A stretch of 64,000 bases of DNA from Sanderia malayensis. Taxonomy: Eukaryota; Cnidaria; Scyphozoa; Semaeostomeae; Pelagiidae. The notes under the pieces are model-generated. The model was not told where the DNA came from and made no database searches. It was given only the letters and a program-made list of their open reading frames with translations. Location of the stretch: positions 2,418,001 through 2,482,000 of the forward strand of contig RQOL01000466.1 in assembly GCA_013076295.1 (NCBI GenBank), read 5' to 3'. The position numbers were made by a program, and so were the translations under genes. Below are positions 34,826 through 46,326 of the stretch, one piece after another (the first letter of the stretch is position 1; the number at the start of each line of letters is the position of its first letter).

Positions 34826-35890
34826 TGTGGTGGCCGTGTATGCGCAATGACATAGATTGGCCACTACGCAGGAGCTTGCATGACGTAATAGTACTGAGAG
34901 TGTCTGGTGTATGAGTCAGGGTTAGGGTTAGAAGCTGTAAAGGTGGGTGTGTATGCGCAGTGTCATATATAGGCTACTGCGCAGGAATGTACATGACGTA
35001 ATGCTACTGACAGTGTATGATGTATCGGTTAGGGTTAGGGTTAGTGTTAGGATTAGGGTTAGGGTTAGGGTTAGAAGCTGTAAAGGTGGGTGTGTATGCG
35101 CAGTGTCATATATAGGCTACTGTGCAGGAGTATACATGACGTAATGCTACTGACAGTGTATGGTGTATTGGTTAGGGTTGGGGTTAGTGTTAGGATTAGG
35201 GTTAGGGTTAGGGTTAGATGCCGTAAAGGTGGGTGTGTATGCGCAGTCCCATACATAGACTACTGCGCAGGAGTATACATGACGTAATGCTACTGACAGT
35301 GTATTGTGTATCGGTTAGGGTTAGGGTTAGGATTAGGGTTAGGATTAGGGTTAGGGTTAGGGTTAGAGGCCGTAAAGGTGGGTGTGTATGCGCAGTGCCA
35401 TATATAGGCTACTGCGCAGGATTATACGTGACGTAATGCTACTGACAATGTATGGTGTATCGGTTAGGGTTGGGGTTAGTGTTAGGATTAGGGTTAGGGT
35501 TAGAGGCCATAAAGGTGGGTGTGTATGCGCAGTGCCATATGTAGGCTGCTGCGCAGGAGGTACATGACATAATGCTACTGACAGTGTATGGTGTATCAGT
35601 TAGGGTTAGGATTAGGATTAGGGTTAGGGTTAGAGGCCGTAAAGGTGGGTGTGTATGCGCAGTGCCATATATAGGATCCTGCGCAGGAGTATGCATGACG
35701 TAATGCTACTGACAGTGTATGGTGTATTGGTTAGGGTTGGGGTTAGTATTAGGATTAGGGTTAGGGTTAGGGTTAGAGGCCGTAAAGGTGGGTGTGTATG
35801 CGCAGTGCCATATATAGGATCCTGCGCAGGAGTATACATGACGTAATGCTACTGACAGTGTATGGTGTATCGGTTAGGGTTAGGGTTAGT
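34826..35890. repeat. TTAGGG-containing satellite array (family 2)
   Basis: About seven and a half units of roughly 130-150 bp. Each has a TTAGGG run (some units GGATTAGGG or TTGGGG), then GAGGCCGTAAAGGTGGGTGT, GTATGCGCAGTGCCATATAT, AGGCTACTGCGCAGGAG and TACATGACGTAATGCTACTG. As in family 1, TGCGCAGT and ACTGCGCA face each other across a short AT-rich spacer and are followed by TGACGTAA, but the remaining unit sequence differs. All TTAGGG runs are on the plus strand, as in family 1. The short frames seen on both strands are repeat translations. Confidence 0.88.
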
Positions 35891-35924
35891 TTCTACGAAT
35901 TCTGAGCCCTCTTGCGAGTACATA

Positions 35925-36045
35925 TTAGATGAAGTCTAACTCTCGAGCTATGGCGGAGCCGCTGAAATCGAATGCTTGCCGCCTGGCCTAAAGCTGGAAA
36001 GCTGAGGGTTGGGCGCTCCAGCTGAGCTGCCACACCATCGTCATT
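35925..36045 (-). mobile_element. tRNA-derived SINE fragment
   Basis: On the minus strand TGGCAGCTCAGCTGG (36032-36018) resembles an A box and ATTCGATTTC (35973-35964) a B box, about 55 bp apart. It lies directly beside the end of the family 2 satellite. No complete tRNA fold is expected. Confidence 0.45.
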
Positions 36046-36669
36046 CCTGAGGAATGGAATGCCTTGAAATTTTCCCCCTGATGAATGAATGACGATATTG
36101 GATGTCCTACTTCCGCATCCATGCATCCACGTGTTTTCCTTGGGAGGAGTTGACTCGTCGATTTATTTGTCAAGGTAAATGTTTATGTTTTTATTGCTTT
36201 GAAAAAAGTCATGTCAGCCTTATTCATTTGTTAGCTCTTTGTTTTAAGAAATAAACATCAATTTACCAAAACAACGTTATTTTCAAAGACGACGATAATT
36301 ACAATTCTATCTATGCCGCTTTGTCGAAGCCATATCGGGCATTTTTAAATGCCAAACAATTTAATATTTCAATTTAATTTTTAAACATGGGCTATTTTAT
36401 GCTGAATGCCTTTCATAGAGAGAGTATGTTTTAAGTTGCAGCATTTTCTATGAGAAAATATGGGTTTCTCTACTTTGCTAGATATGTACAATAATATTTC
36501 TGTAACATATGAAATAAATTATTCTTAAGAATATCAGGTTTTTAAGGATAAAAATGTCCCTGCCATTCATCTCAGTCAAATGTGCCTCCTGTCCAACTTT
36601 TCTTGCTGCTCTGTTGTTATTATGATTTCATTTGCTGTACTTTTTATGTTTAAATGCAGCTATCCCAGT
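36046..36669. other. Intergenic / 3' region of the minus-strand minicollagen
   Basis: AT-rich, with no gene seen. Confidence 0.4.
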
Positions 36670-38197
36670 TTACTGTTCCTCAGATGATCTCTTTCTACTG
36701 CAACATGCTGGGGTACATGTTGGAGCACAGCTTGGGGAGCATCCTGGCTGGCACATGCTTGGTGGAGGTGGGGGTGGGGGTGGGGGTGGAACCATGACTG
36801 GTGGCAGACAGCACTGAGGGGCACAAGATGGTTGGCAAGCTTGTGGTTGTGGGGCAGGGGGCATAATCATAACAGGTGGTGGAGGGGGAGCCATCATAAT
36901 TTGTGGGGGAGGTTGGGGCATGCAGCATTGTGGAGCACAAGATGCTTGACATTGGGGCATCATGGGTGGCATCATAGGTGGCATCATCATCATTGGTGGT
37001 GGAGGTGGTGGCATTGGGAAGCAACATCCTGGTCTGCATGCTGGGTAGCATGATCTTGGGCATGGTGGTGGACATCTTGGAGGAGCTCTTGCTGGTAAAG
37101 GTAGCATTGCAACTGGTGGTGGTGGTGGAGGTGGCATGCAACATTGTGGTGCACAAGATGCTTGACATCCTGGCATCATCGGTGGTGCCATTGGCATTTG
37201 TTGTGGCATTGGTACTTGCATTGGTGCTTGCATTGGTGCTTGCATTGGTGGTGCACCACCACAACATCCTGGCTGGGCCATGCATTGGGTTGGGCATGTA
37301 TATGCTGGTGCAGGTGCTGGGGCTCTTGAAATTATGGCATACCAATGAAGACAGATTGGTGGACATGATGGAGATGGTGGTGATGGAAGACCGGGTGGTC
37401 CTGGTGGTCCTGGTGGTCCCATTGGTCCCATGCATCCTGGACACCCTGGTGCTCCTGGTGGTCCCATTGGTCCAAGTGGACCAGGTCCTCCTGGCATTCC
37501 TGGTGCTCCTGGGAGTCCTGGTGGCCCTGGAAGAGCAGGTGGTGGAGGTGGTGCTGCAGCACAACATTGTTGTGAACATGCTGGTGCACATGCTGATGGA
37601 CAGCCGAATCCACATGCTTGAGGACTACGTTTCTCTATTTTTCCTGCAAATAATTAAAGTAATGTTTAGATAGTATCTGTGTAGCTATATTGTGCAGCAC
37701 GTAGCAAACTTACTGCCGACGGGAAATATTGCATCTGTTATTGCTCATCTCAATGGGTGTTGTGGATCTTTCAATTGGCTTGATGGTGAATTGATAGCTC
37801 ACCTGGCTGCTCCTTGTAAAATTCTTCTTTGTGCATAAGATCACCTGAAATGAATGTGGAAACTTCAAGCAGTCTGATTTACGCGGCTTCATCAATCATT
37901 GCGAACGAAAGTCGACAATAGAGAACGAAAGACAATATAATAGAAGAACAAGTCAATAATATTGACTATGGTTGAATATTAGCAAGATTTATGTTGCTTT
38001 ATCTTGGTAATATGGATATATGTATTCAATTATATATTATTGTATTTCATTGATGTTACAAAGAGGTATGTTTAGTGCTGCATTTTGTGATTTTGAATAG
38101 AAAATAGAAACTCACGTCGTTCTCTGTCGTTTTGTTGTGATTCCACACCAACATAAAGAAGGGCTACTGCTACCAACACAAGTATTTTTGATGCCAT
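36670..38197 (-). CDS. Minicollagen with multiple cysteine-rich domains
   Basis: Three exons on the minus strand: 38197-38116 (signal peptide, [17 protein letters not shown]), 37844-37803 (42-nt propeptide exon) and 37643-36670 (mature region), all joined in phase 1, giving 365 residues. The propeptide ends in a dibasic KR. Mature order: a full CRD ([18 protein letters not shown]), a polyproline stretch, 16 Gly-X-Y triplets, CPPICLHW, then a long tail with six more CC-ended modules. Two of these are full length ([18 protein letters not shown] and [18 protein letters not shown]) and four are abbreviated (CxxxCxxxCC type). Minicollagens are disulfide-linked into the nematocyst capsule wall. Most known ones have one CRD at each end, so this is an expanded form. 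Two cysteines lie inside the helix (GCPGCM). Downstream of a 5' leader intron (acceptor directly before the ATG). Confidence 0.88.
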
Positions 38198-39793
38198 CTG
38201 TGGAGGAAACAACCAGTCGATGTTAATCGCAATGTTGATAAAATAGTAATAAGAACAACGTCTATGTTGATAAAATGGTAGTAAGAACGATGTTTATGTT
38301 GATAAAATGTTAGTAAGAACAATGTCTATGTCTGCAATCTTGCAGCGACAGATGCACTGATTGATTAGCTGCGGGTATTTGTTTGCAACAAATTAGCAGT
38401 TTACGAGGATTGCAGTGTTAAAAGCCCGCGCATTGGTACACGAAAATGAACAATTCTGTTGCATCTCAATTTACCGTTGCCTTAAAAAGAAATGCATTAA
38501 CACGAAACAATAGAAATGTTTACTTACCTTCGTTTGCTAGTTAAATCCTCAATAGATCTGCTGATATTTTCGCTCCAAGGACTGTGGCCTTATTCACTTT
38601 GGCATCAATATTTCCGTCCCTCTGATCTAGCGCTCTGATCTCTGAATAGAACCAATAGTTCTATTGAGAACAATCATACGAGTAAGCACGCATGAACAGA
38701 TTTGCTCACAACTTCCACTGGCATCTCAATGTACCCACCTGTTTTCGTAAAAAGGGACTCTTTAAGGATCATTGAACATGAATCAAATATCTGTGTTGCA
38801 ATTATACTGCCTGAAGCGTTTACTAATTTCTAATCTGGATCTGTTTGCAAGCTGATTATCAAGTTGAATCCGCTCTAACCTCTTATCTGCCATACAAACA
38901 TTTTCTTTTCCAGATGTTTCTTCTGCGAAAATGCTTGTTGTATGCTTTTAGATTGTAGCATTTAAACTGTTTCTTTGTTAGAACTTTGGGCATATAAGGA
39001 CTGCTTTGAGTGTCAAGTGTCAAGAGAGATTTTTTAAATTAGAGTGATTAACTTATTATGATTTAAGTTTTAAATTGGCGTTTAATGGAAGTTAGGGCTG
39101 TCATCGTTACTTTATCATGTAATGATGTTTTGATTTGATCTCCAAGAATATAGCAACAGCAACAACCAAATGACCGGCTCATGCTTTTGTGTCCATGTTG
39201 GTAGCCATGTATTACATTTTGGAGGGAGGTTGCATGATCACATATCTTTAACTAAGAATGCATGACAGAAAGAACAAATGCTTTTTAGTTCATTAAGAAT
39301 TTTAAGAATCTTTGTAAACAACTTAAAAATATTTACAAATCTGAAATAAACTATACATTTGATTTTTGCTGAATAAAAATAAAGATCATATTTGCTTTGT
39401 ATTTTTGATAAGTGTTTGGCTACGATATTTGTTAAAGCTATTGATAACTTTTGTTTTCATGTTTAGCGTTTGGGGTTTTATATGCAAATTACATCTAAAG
39501 TAGCTGCTTGCATTTATACAATCATTTCCTACTTTTGACATTGCTAACTTTTGCTACACATCGAAAAATATATGCGACACAACAATGACGAATGTTATTA
39601 CCTTTTAAATTCTTTTATCAGCAAAAAACGAATTATCAAACTAATCATTTAACATTTTAATGAAAGTCAATGCAAATTTTTGTCAGCCATTTCACACGGC
39701 GACAAAAACAAATATACTATGTACATTCTGTGTAATAATTATTACAGAATATCCTCCTCCCCGTCGTCAGTCTTATGAGGCCTCGCATTAAGG
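38198..39793. other. Intergenic, minicollagen promoter side
   Basis: AT-rich. A short tandem repeat of GTTGATAAAATGGTAGTAAGAACA-like words occurs at about 38232-38330. A splice donor near 38527 (minus) suggests the 5' leader exon of the minicollagen at about 38528-38650. No other gene is seen. Confidence 0.4.
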
Positions 39794-41195
39794 TTATCGT
39801 GTATCGTCTTCGTCATCTTCGTCATCTCCAGAGCCACTTCCAGATGCTGTATCGTCAGCCTCTTCCTCATACGTCTGTGACCTCGCTTTGGGGTGGTTGA
39901 GTTTTCTCAGCGCTTTAGGTAATTTTGGTACAGGCCACAAAACCATGCCAGATAGTGCCATTTCGTGCCCAATGAATCCATCGTGAAATGCTATACACAA
40001 ACAAATAGAGCGAATTACGGTTTATAGCTGGCATGGGACGTGTACACACGTATCTATAAAGTTGAGTGTATTGGTGTGTGAAACCTACCTGCGTCTTGCC
40101 TTTGATATGGATACATGTATGTTTGTTGTACGGCTTGGGGCGTCTGACAACCACCGCAGCCGTAGCAAGACCAATCATTACAATCGCCATTGCACATGTC
40201 ACACGACGGTGATTGCGCAAATGGATTGTATCCGTTGAACTGTTGGTTCATGCTTGGATTATACTGCGCAGGCGCAAGTTGGTAAGGTATCTGTTGCGGC
40301 ATCATTTGCCTTGAAGCTGGCTGCTGGTAAAGCGTTGATTGAGGTCTAAGAATATTTCTATTGTAAGGGTATGTGTTGAAGAGATTACTCCTTGATGCGG
40401 CCTGCTGTTGATACTGTGCTTGTGGCTGTTGGCCATACAGGTTACTTTGCTGTGGTGTGTTATACGCCGACGGCGTCCAAGCTGGTGGGTTTGTTATGGG
40501 CCATCCTGAAACAAATTAGAAATCAATCTGAGCAATTCATTGCACGCTGGTCTTCTTCAACGTGCATTATCGTGAATCAGAATGTCTTATTCCATTACGG
40601 TCCTATGCATAGTCTAATGGCTCTACTATCAAAACAACATTTGCCCATGAATCATAAAGATGCTCTCTCCAATCACGCACCAAAGTCGAATTGTGCTTGA
40701 TTCCAATTGTTAATCGTTCCATTGTTAGTTTGAGACTGGCACACAACGTTTTCTCAGCCCATGGCTTTGGGGACACTTTGGAGCTCAGCCTGTTCCACTG
40801 TCACATTAAGCGGGCATCTTTTAATGACTGCACAATAATATGTTTTGCCAGCTCTCTACTTCCAATCACGTTTTTTGCATATAATCAAAAACCTGTAGAT
40901 GTGCTCTGGGTATACGATTTAGTGTGCTTGATTTATGAACATTTCAAAGATTTTGTAAGTGTTTCGATTTCATTCCATTGCAAATGCTTTTAAATACTCT
41001 ATTTTTAGCATTTGATTGTCTCCAGAGGAATTCCTACATGCCATGATTTGCAAAATATTTCGCAAACGTTTAACAAGCATCATGTTTTGTTTATACAACG
41101 AACTCATTTTCAAACTTACCTGTATAAATTGGATACCCTGTACCAACTTCAAACAGCCAGGCAACCAAATATGAACAAATCAATATTTTTATCAT
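39794..41195 (-). CDS. Secreted Gln/Pro-rich protein with Cys cluster and acidic tail
   Basis: Three exons on the minus strand, phase 1: 41195-41120, 40505-40089 and 39990-39794, giving 229 residues. Exon 1 is a signal peptide (MIKILICSYLVAWLFEVGTG). Exon 2 is Gln/Pro/Tyr/Asn-rich with a tight cysteine cluster CDMCNGDCNDWSCYGCGGC. Exon 3 has a hydrophobic-basic segment (GHEMALSGMVLWPVPKLPKA) and ends in a Ser/Gly/Asp/Glu tract (SGSGSGDDEDDEDD). No domain is recognised. The composition resembles secreted structural or matrix proteins. Its position between a minicollagen and lectins suggests, without proof, a nematocyst or mucus role. Confidence 0.72.
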
Positions 41196-42008
41196 GTTTT
41201 CTTTTTAAAACTTTGCAGGGAGAATTGCAAGTTTTTTACGAACAGATAATTTCATCTAGGTATGCTACAAGCTAAATCACCAGAGCCCCGGGGTCGCAAT
41301 GACATGAGCAGAAGTCCATACAGAGTCGCGGGTGGCTGCATTCACACATTTAATAGATTTAAATTGTTCTGTTTTCTGTTTTGGATTGTTCTTTTCCGAT
41401 TTGCGTTCGCAGATGTTACACTTTCCTGCTTCTTGCGTTCGAACCAGAGTTCCTCTATTTACTATTCATTTACTGAAAGTTTATTTGGGACCTCATTGTG
41501 TGTACCGTTCTGTCTTTGAGTACCAGGCACAGGTTCCATGTCCCTTCCTGGATGTTACCATGTTTATCCTAAAAGGGACTTAGATGCTTGACTATTTCAT
41601 CGAGCTGATCGATTTGATCGATCCTCTGGAAAACACTATGGTCTCTAGATTTTATTTAACAGTCTCGAAAGGCAATAATAGTGTACTCTAAATTCTTCCA
41701 ACAACTTTATTAAAGTTAGAGATGCAGTTATCTTCATCTTGACGTGCATGGCATATGAGTAGACTATGAGGATGTTTCATTTCGGCTCAGAGAACTATAT
41801 GTAGATCTAAGCGTAGCAGTAGAACTAAGCGTACCAGTGGTTAGGGCTCGGTGGACTATCATGAATTAGCATTGAAACTCTCTGGCATTTCAAATCCGGT
41901 GCTGAAATTGTTCGCATGCAACCCTATGGATCATATTTGGACATGATTGTTACTGTATAATAAGGCCGGCTGCTTTTCATAACACCACCCCTTCCCTTTC
42001 CTCCAAGA
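41196..42008. other. Intergenic, no gene seen
   Basis: No supported open frame or repeat. Confidence 0.4.
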
Positions 42009-43181
42009 CTAAATTAAATTACCTTGTTTTGCCCTCTCCTTTATGAACTGCAGTTGTTCTTGTACTTTTGAATGTCCGACGCAAGAGTACGACACGGACA
42101 AGTATTTATCTTCTTTCTTTCCGCACGTGCTGCGGCCATACAAACCCGGTTCAGTGTAGAGATCACATGATTGCTGTCCTTGGCACGTGTCCCGGACAGT
42201 TGAGATCGCGTACGGTGCAAAGCATGTCGGTATTGAATCTCTTGTCAACCGCCCGAGACAGTCGCGTTCGGTTTGTTTTCCGTAGAACGCTCCGTGTACG
42301 CGGATGATTTTCAAATCCGGACAGACTATGTTACCTGTTTTTCCGGAACAGACTGCCAGTGTTTTGATATCCGGCTCTTGTTTCGGTTCAAAAACACGTG
42401 GAGCTGAAACGACAAGAGCGAAGCGTGCATGAAATACGCCTTTTATCATTATCTAATAGTAAGTCATGTGGATGCTCGTAGTGAATAAAGCAAGCAAACT
42501 ATATGATAATCCAATGCCGCAGCAACCAACCTGCTAGTTGCCCTATAGGTGTCATTTCGGTTGGCATTTTTGCAATTGTTTCTTCAATGGATCTTAATTG
42601 TCCGAGGACGTTTGATTTCCCCTGACATGTGTAGGAAACAAACAGGTATTTAAGTACCCCAGGGCATGGGTCATCATAGAGGGAATCCTCCCCATAGAGG
42701 TCACATGACTGTTGTCCGTGACATTCCCCTCTGATTATCTGTGCCGCATTTTTCGAGCTGCACGTTGGTATTTGTGTTCTCGTTGAACTGACTGGCGAAT
42801 CGCAGTCATGCCCACTCATTTTGCCATAAAATGCAGTGAATACGTGAAGTAGCTCCAATTCAGGACATGCTATTGTACGTCTGCCTCCTCTGCAGACTGT
42901 AACGGCCATGTATCTGTTGTCTAAGCGGATAAATAAGAGTTTGAATTATAGAAGTTGAAGTATTGTAAGCTTTGGGTATTTGAAGTAGCTAAGTCAATCC
43001 CGGTGCAGTATCACGGCATGTATCAAAAGTATGGTAGCTCAATAACACTGTGGTAGTAGGCTGTTTCCAAATTTCTGCATTTGCAAATTGGATTGGACTT
43101 ACCTGGAGTTCTCATGGGAGCTTGCAAGGCGATATGCAGTGTTGCCAAAATTGAAACGATAATTCCAAACTCTCGATACAT
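42009..43181 (-). CDS. Secreted two-domain SUEL-type (rhamnose/galactose-binding) lectin
   Basis: Three exons on the minus strand, all phase 1: 43181-43103 (signal peptide MYREFGIIVSILATLHIALQ), 42920-42531 and 42403-42009, giving 287 residues. Each large exon is one SUEL lectin domain. Domain 1: VCRGGRRTIACPEL, AFYGKMSGHDC, CHGQQSCDL, DPCPGVLKYLFVSYTC. Domain 2: VCSGKTGNIVCPDL, AFYGKQTERDC, CQGQQSCDLYTEPGLYG, KYLSVSYSC. The eight-cysteine layout fits the family. The usual NYGR motif is FYGK here. SUEL lectins bind rhamnose or galactose and act in egg jelly, mucus, venom and defence. Each domain is followed by a short helical tail (about 30 residues). Confidence 0.87.
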
Positions 43182-44703
43182 TGTTCTTCTCTTAATCAAT
43201 AACAACCGTTAGTTTGCTATATGATATGTTGATTCACAAAGTTATTTGCATGCGTTTAACATCTGCTCCATGAAGACTAGCTTGCGAATTCCCAATTCTG
43301 CTTTGTTAATTGCTGTTATTTACTATTTCTAATGATGAATAACAGCTTAATGTCGTTTTTTAATGCATTGATTGTCTATGCCTTTTCAGGACTTGGCATG
43401 CAACAATTGTCAGTAGTTTGGAGTCTGGAATCGCTTGATTCACCACAGCTTACGTCAGTTTGTAACCAACCCTACGAACCCGTGAGCAGTTAGCAAGTTT
43501 GTGAGCAAGACCAGTGGGTCATAATGTTTTACTTCCACGCATCATTGCACGTAGCTATCATCAAGTATTGCAATGCACTATGGTTCAAATCAGATGCAAC
43601 TGTGTTTGTGAGTACGTTCTGATTTTATTCATGCGTTTGTTGTTTTGCTCACCTCAGTGTTTCCATTCCATGCACATCTGCTCCTAAGTGACCTACCCCC
43701 CATGTTGTACTTTTTGCAAACATGGTGCTTTTAGGGCCACAAAAAGCTCTCGAAACCTTCACATGGTTTTTTCTTATTGCATTACATACTCAATTGTCTT
43801 GGAATCATCATGCACGTTTTAGGATCTGGTCTTTATTTGTGCTAGAGCAACGACTCAAACACGACCGTTCGTAAAGTTGAACAAACAAGTTGATAGCGAA
43901 CTGCTTTTCTTCTAAATTTAATTTCATAGTCCATTCTGAATATTGTAGTCAGGAGTCTAGTTGGAATATAGCATTTCAGGAGTTAAATGCCCAACAGTGC
44001 TTGTTAGATAAGATATGGTATTCGAATACTCATCTGTTCTTGCTTGACTCATTTTCACAATTGGTAAACTCCAAAGTTGTAAACATTAAGATATAATTTA
44101 ATGTTTGCTTCGACTTTGCAAGTCATACATTTTTGCACCGAAGTGAAATTGTCTGTCAAATCTATTTTGTTTAGAGGTGTGAATCAACAAACACTGAAAT
44201 TGTTACAAATTCAAATTCATCGTCATTTATTTCGATCAATATTACAAGCATCAATATAATATTTCGTTATGTAAGAGGGTTTTAATAGCCTTATAGACAA
44301 TAGGCTACATTTTTACATTTGTCACAATTTATGCTGGTGATTATTTTTTTATACTTTACAAAGCTGCTTTAAAAGCACTTTCTAGCATCATAGTCAACAG
44401 AGAAATTTACTACACTAATTGTCTACATGAAGAATGCAATGGACCCGAGGACCGCATCTTTGTCTCGAAATACGTTTTGGAACATTTAAATTTTCCACAA
44501 TTCATGGAACACTGCGTGACTATAATTTCTTTCTATGATTGCAAGATTTTTTAGTCCTAGAGGTCTGCTACTTAAATAGACTTAGTTTTAAAGCAAAAGA
44601 AATTTATATTTCTGTTCAATGCTCAAAATATTTGCTGCAGTTTTTAATCCATGTTTGCGTGATGGATTTCTTAGGTCGCTCTGTTCTTCATTCTTGTCAA
44701 AGT
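43182..44703. other. Intergenic, no gene seen
   Basis: AT-rich, 1.5 kb, with no supported feature. Confidence 0.4.
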
Positions 44704-45543
44704 CTAACATGAATAGCGCACTTCCAAGTATTTGTTCACTCCTGGACAAGGGTCGTCTCCAAACAATCTGCTTTCGGATGACAGATCACATGATTGCCTT
44801 CCATTGCATAAATAATGAACTGAATCGTATGCAGTTTTTTTCGAGCAATCCGGAACACTATCTGCGTAACTTATTGACCCTCGGCAATCCTGTCCATTCC
44901 GTTTTCCGTAGAATGCTTCGTGTATTCTCATTGTTTCTGTTTTTGATTTGCATTTCACTGTCTTCCGGTGCCCATTGCATATTCGTATAATCCGCGGAAC
45001 AGACTCTGCGGAACAGAATGGAAAACAAGTGTTACTATAAAAACAAAAGTTGCCATGCTACTTAGGAGAGGTCAAAATGGCTGATTTATTGTGCTCGACA
45101 CACACGAAATGCGAGCTAATTTGTTCCTATTCTATTCAACTCATTACCATTTTGAGCATGGATTTTTGATCTTGTGACAGCATCTTCTTCGTAGTCTACA
45201 TCTGGTGTAACAACTGATGATCTTTGCTTGAAAACCGGAGTCTCTTCACAGAAGTAACCAACTTGTAAATACTTATTAACGTTGGGACATAGACTACTGC
45301 CGTAGGTAGCCTCGTTCGCATGCAGCATGCAGAGTTGTTTACCCTCACAGAATCGTTCCACGTTGTATTTTGCATCGAGAGCAGAACATGTCGGGCTTTC
45401 GTCTTTGAATGGCAATTTGCCGTGACAGTCTTGTCCATTCTTTTTGCCATAGAAAGCACTCTGAATTTTGATTCGCTGCGTTGGCCGGCAAATGACGTGC
45501 TTGCTCTCTCCGTTGCATATCTTGACCGAATGCAAGGCCGTAT
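44704..45543 (-). CDS. Two SUEL lectin domain exons without an identified leader exon
   Basis: Two exons on the minus strand: 45543-45148 (ICNGESKHVICRPT, AFYGKKNGQDC, CEGKQLCML, CPNVNKYLQVGYFC, then an acidic linker) and 45005-44704 (ICNGHRKTVKC, AFYGKRNGQDC, CNGRQSCDL, DDPCPGVNKYLEVRYSC, stop directly after the last Cys). Both begin at phase-1 acceptors. No signal-peptide exon was found between here and the next SUEL gene. A 22-nt candidate exon at 46159-46138 joins in frame but is not a leader. These exons may therefore be spliced from the leader at 47794-47692, making one three-domain lectin. The N-terminus is unresolved. Confidence 0.72.
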
Positions 45544-46326
45544 CTGTGGAATAGTAGTTCATATAACATAGAAATAGGTTGAGTTGTAATTTTTATCACA
45601 CTAGATTCTCTGAAATCAGAATCGGGAGTATTAACAGCGTTAACTCTAAAAAGGGCCTAGGACCAATTGTGTCGTTTCTGTTTTCCCGCCAAAATAATAT
45701 TTGTCGTTCGACGTGACAAACGCCATAAAACCACCGATAAACAAAGTTCGACCCGAGTCCTGATTTCCTTTCTCCAATGGGCCTGGTCACAAACCTTTGT
45801 CGAATTTCGATTAATATACCTAATCTAACTATGCTTATTTGTGGATGATTGCAATTATAGATCAGTGTTACTGGATGCCTCGTCATGATTAGCTATTAAA
45901 TTAATATAGATATAGGTTTAGAATAATTAACTAGTATTCAGAAGCCAGTATTGAATGCCATCAATGATCCATTGTCTTGTTTGTCATGCAGTCGAGTTTG
46001 TATAGTTATTAATTGTTATGTTGGTTACTCCAATGTTAGTATTTTGTTAGTTTTATTTTTTATGTTGGTTGTTAGCGTCAGTTATTGTTTACAGTACGTG
46101 AGTCATATGTTTTTATTTGTTTATTATCCTAAGATACCTTTGGGAATATATCTGCTGTCCTGTAAGCAAAGAAGCGAATTAAAAAATATTTCTTAGATAA
46201 TTGCAAGATCGCAAGGTATACTAACAGTAACAAGTGTAGGTTTTCAAATTTTCCAATATCTTGGTTTCAAGAAAATAGTTTCAAGTTGGGGGGGGGGCAT
46301 TTTGGGGTAACCTCTGCCATTTATAT

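Noticed and set aside
36695..37673. Long open frames overlapping the minus-strand minicollagen in other frames and on the plus strand
   Set aside because: They are shadows of the CCA/GGT trinucleotide bias of collagen and polyproline codons. The protein products are low complexity without start context or domains.
46138..46159. 22-nt microexon upstream of the SUEL exon at 45543
   Set aside because: It joins in frame, but no leader exon connects to it from upstream. Kept only as a remark.
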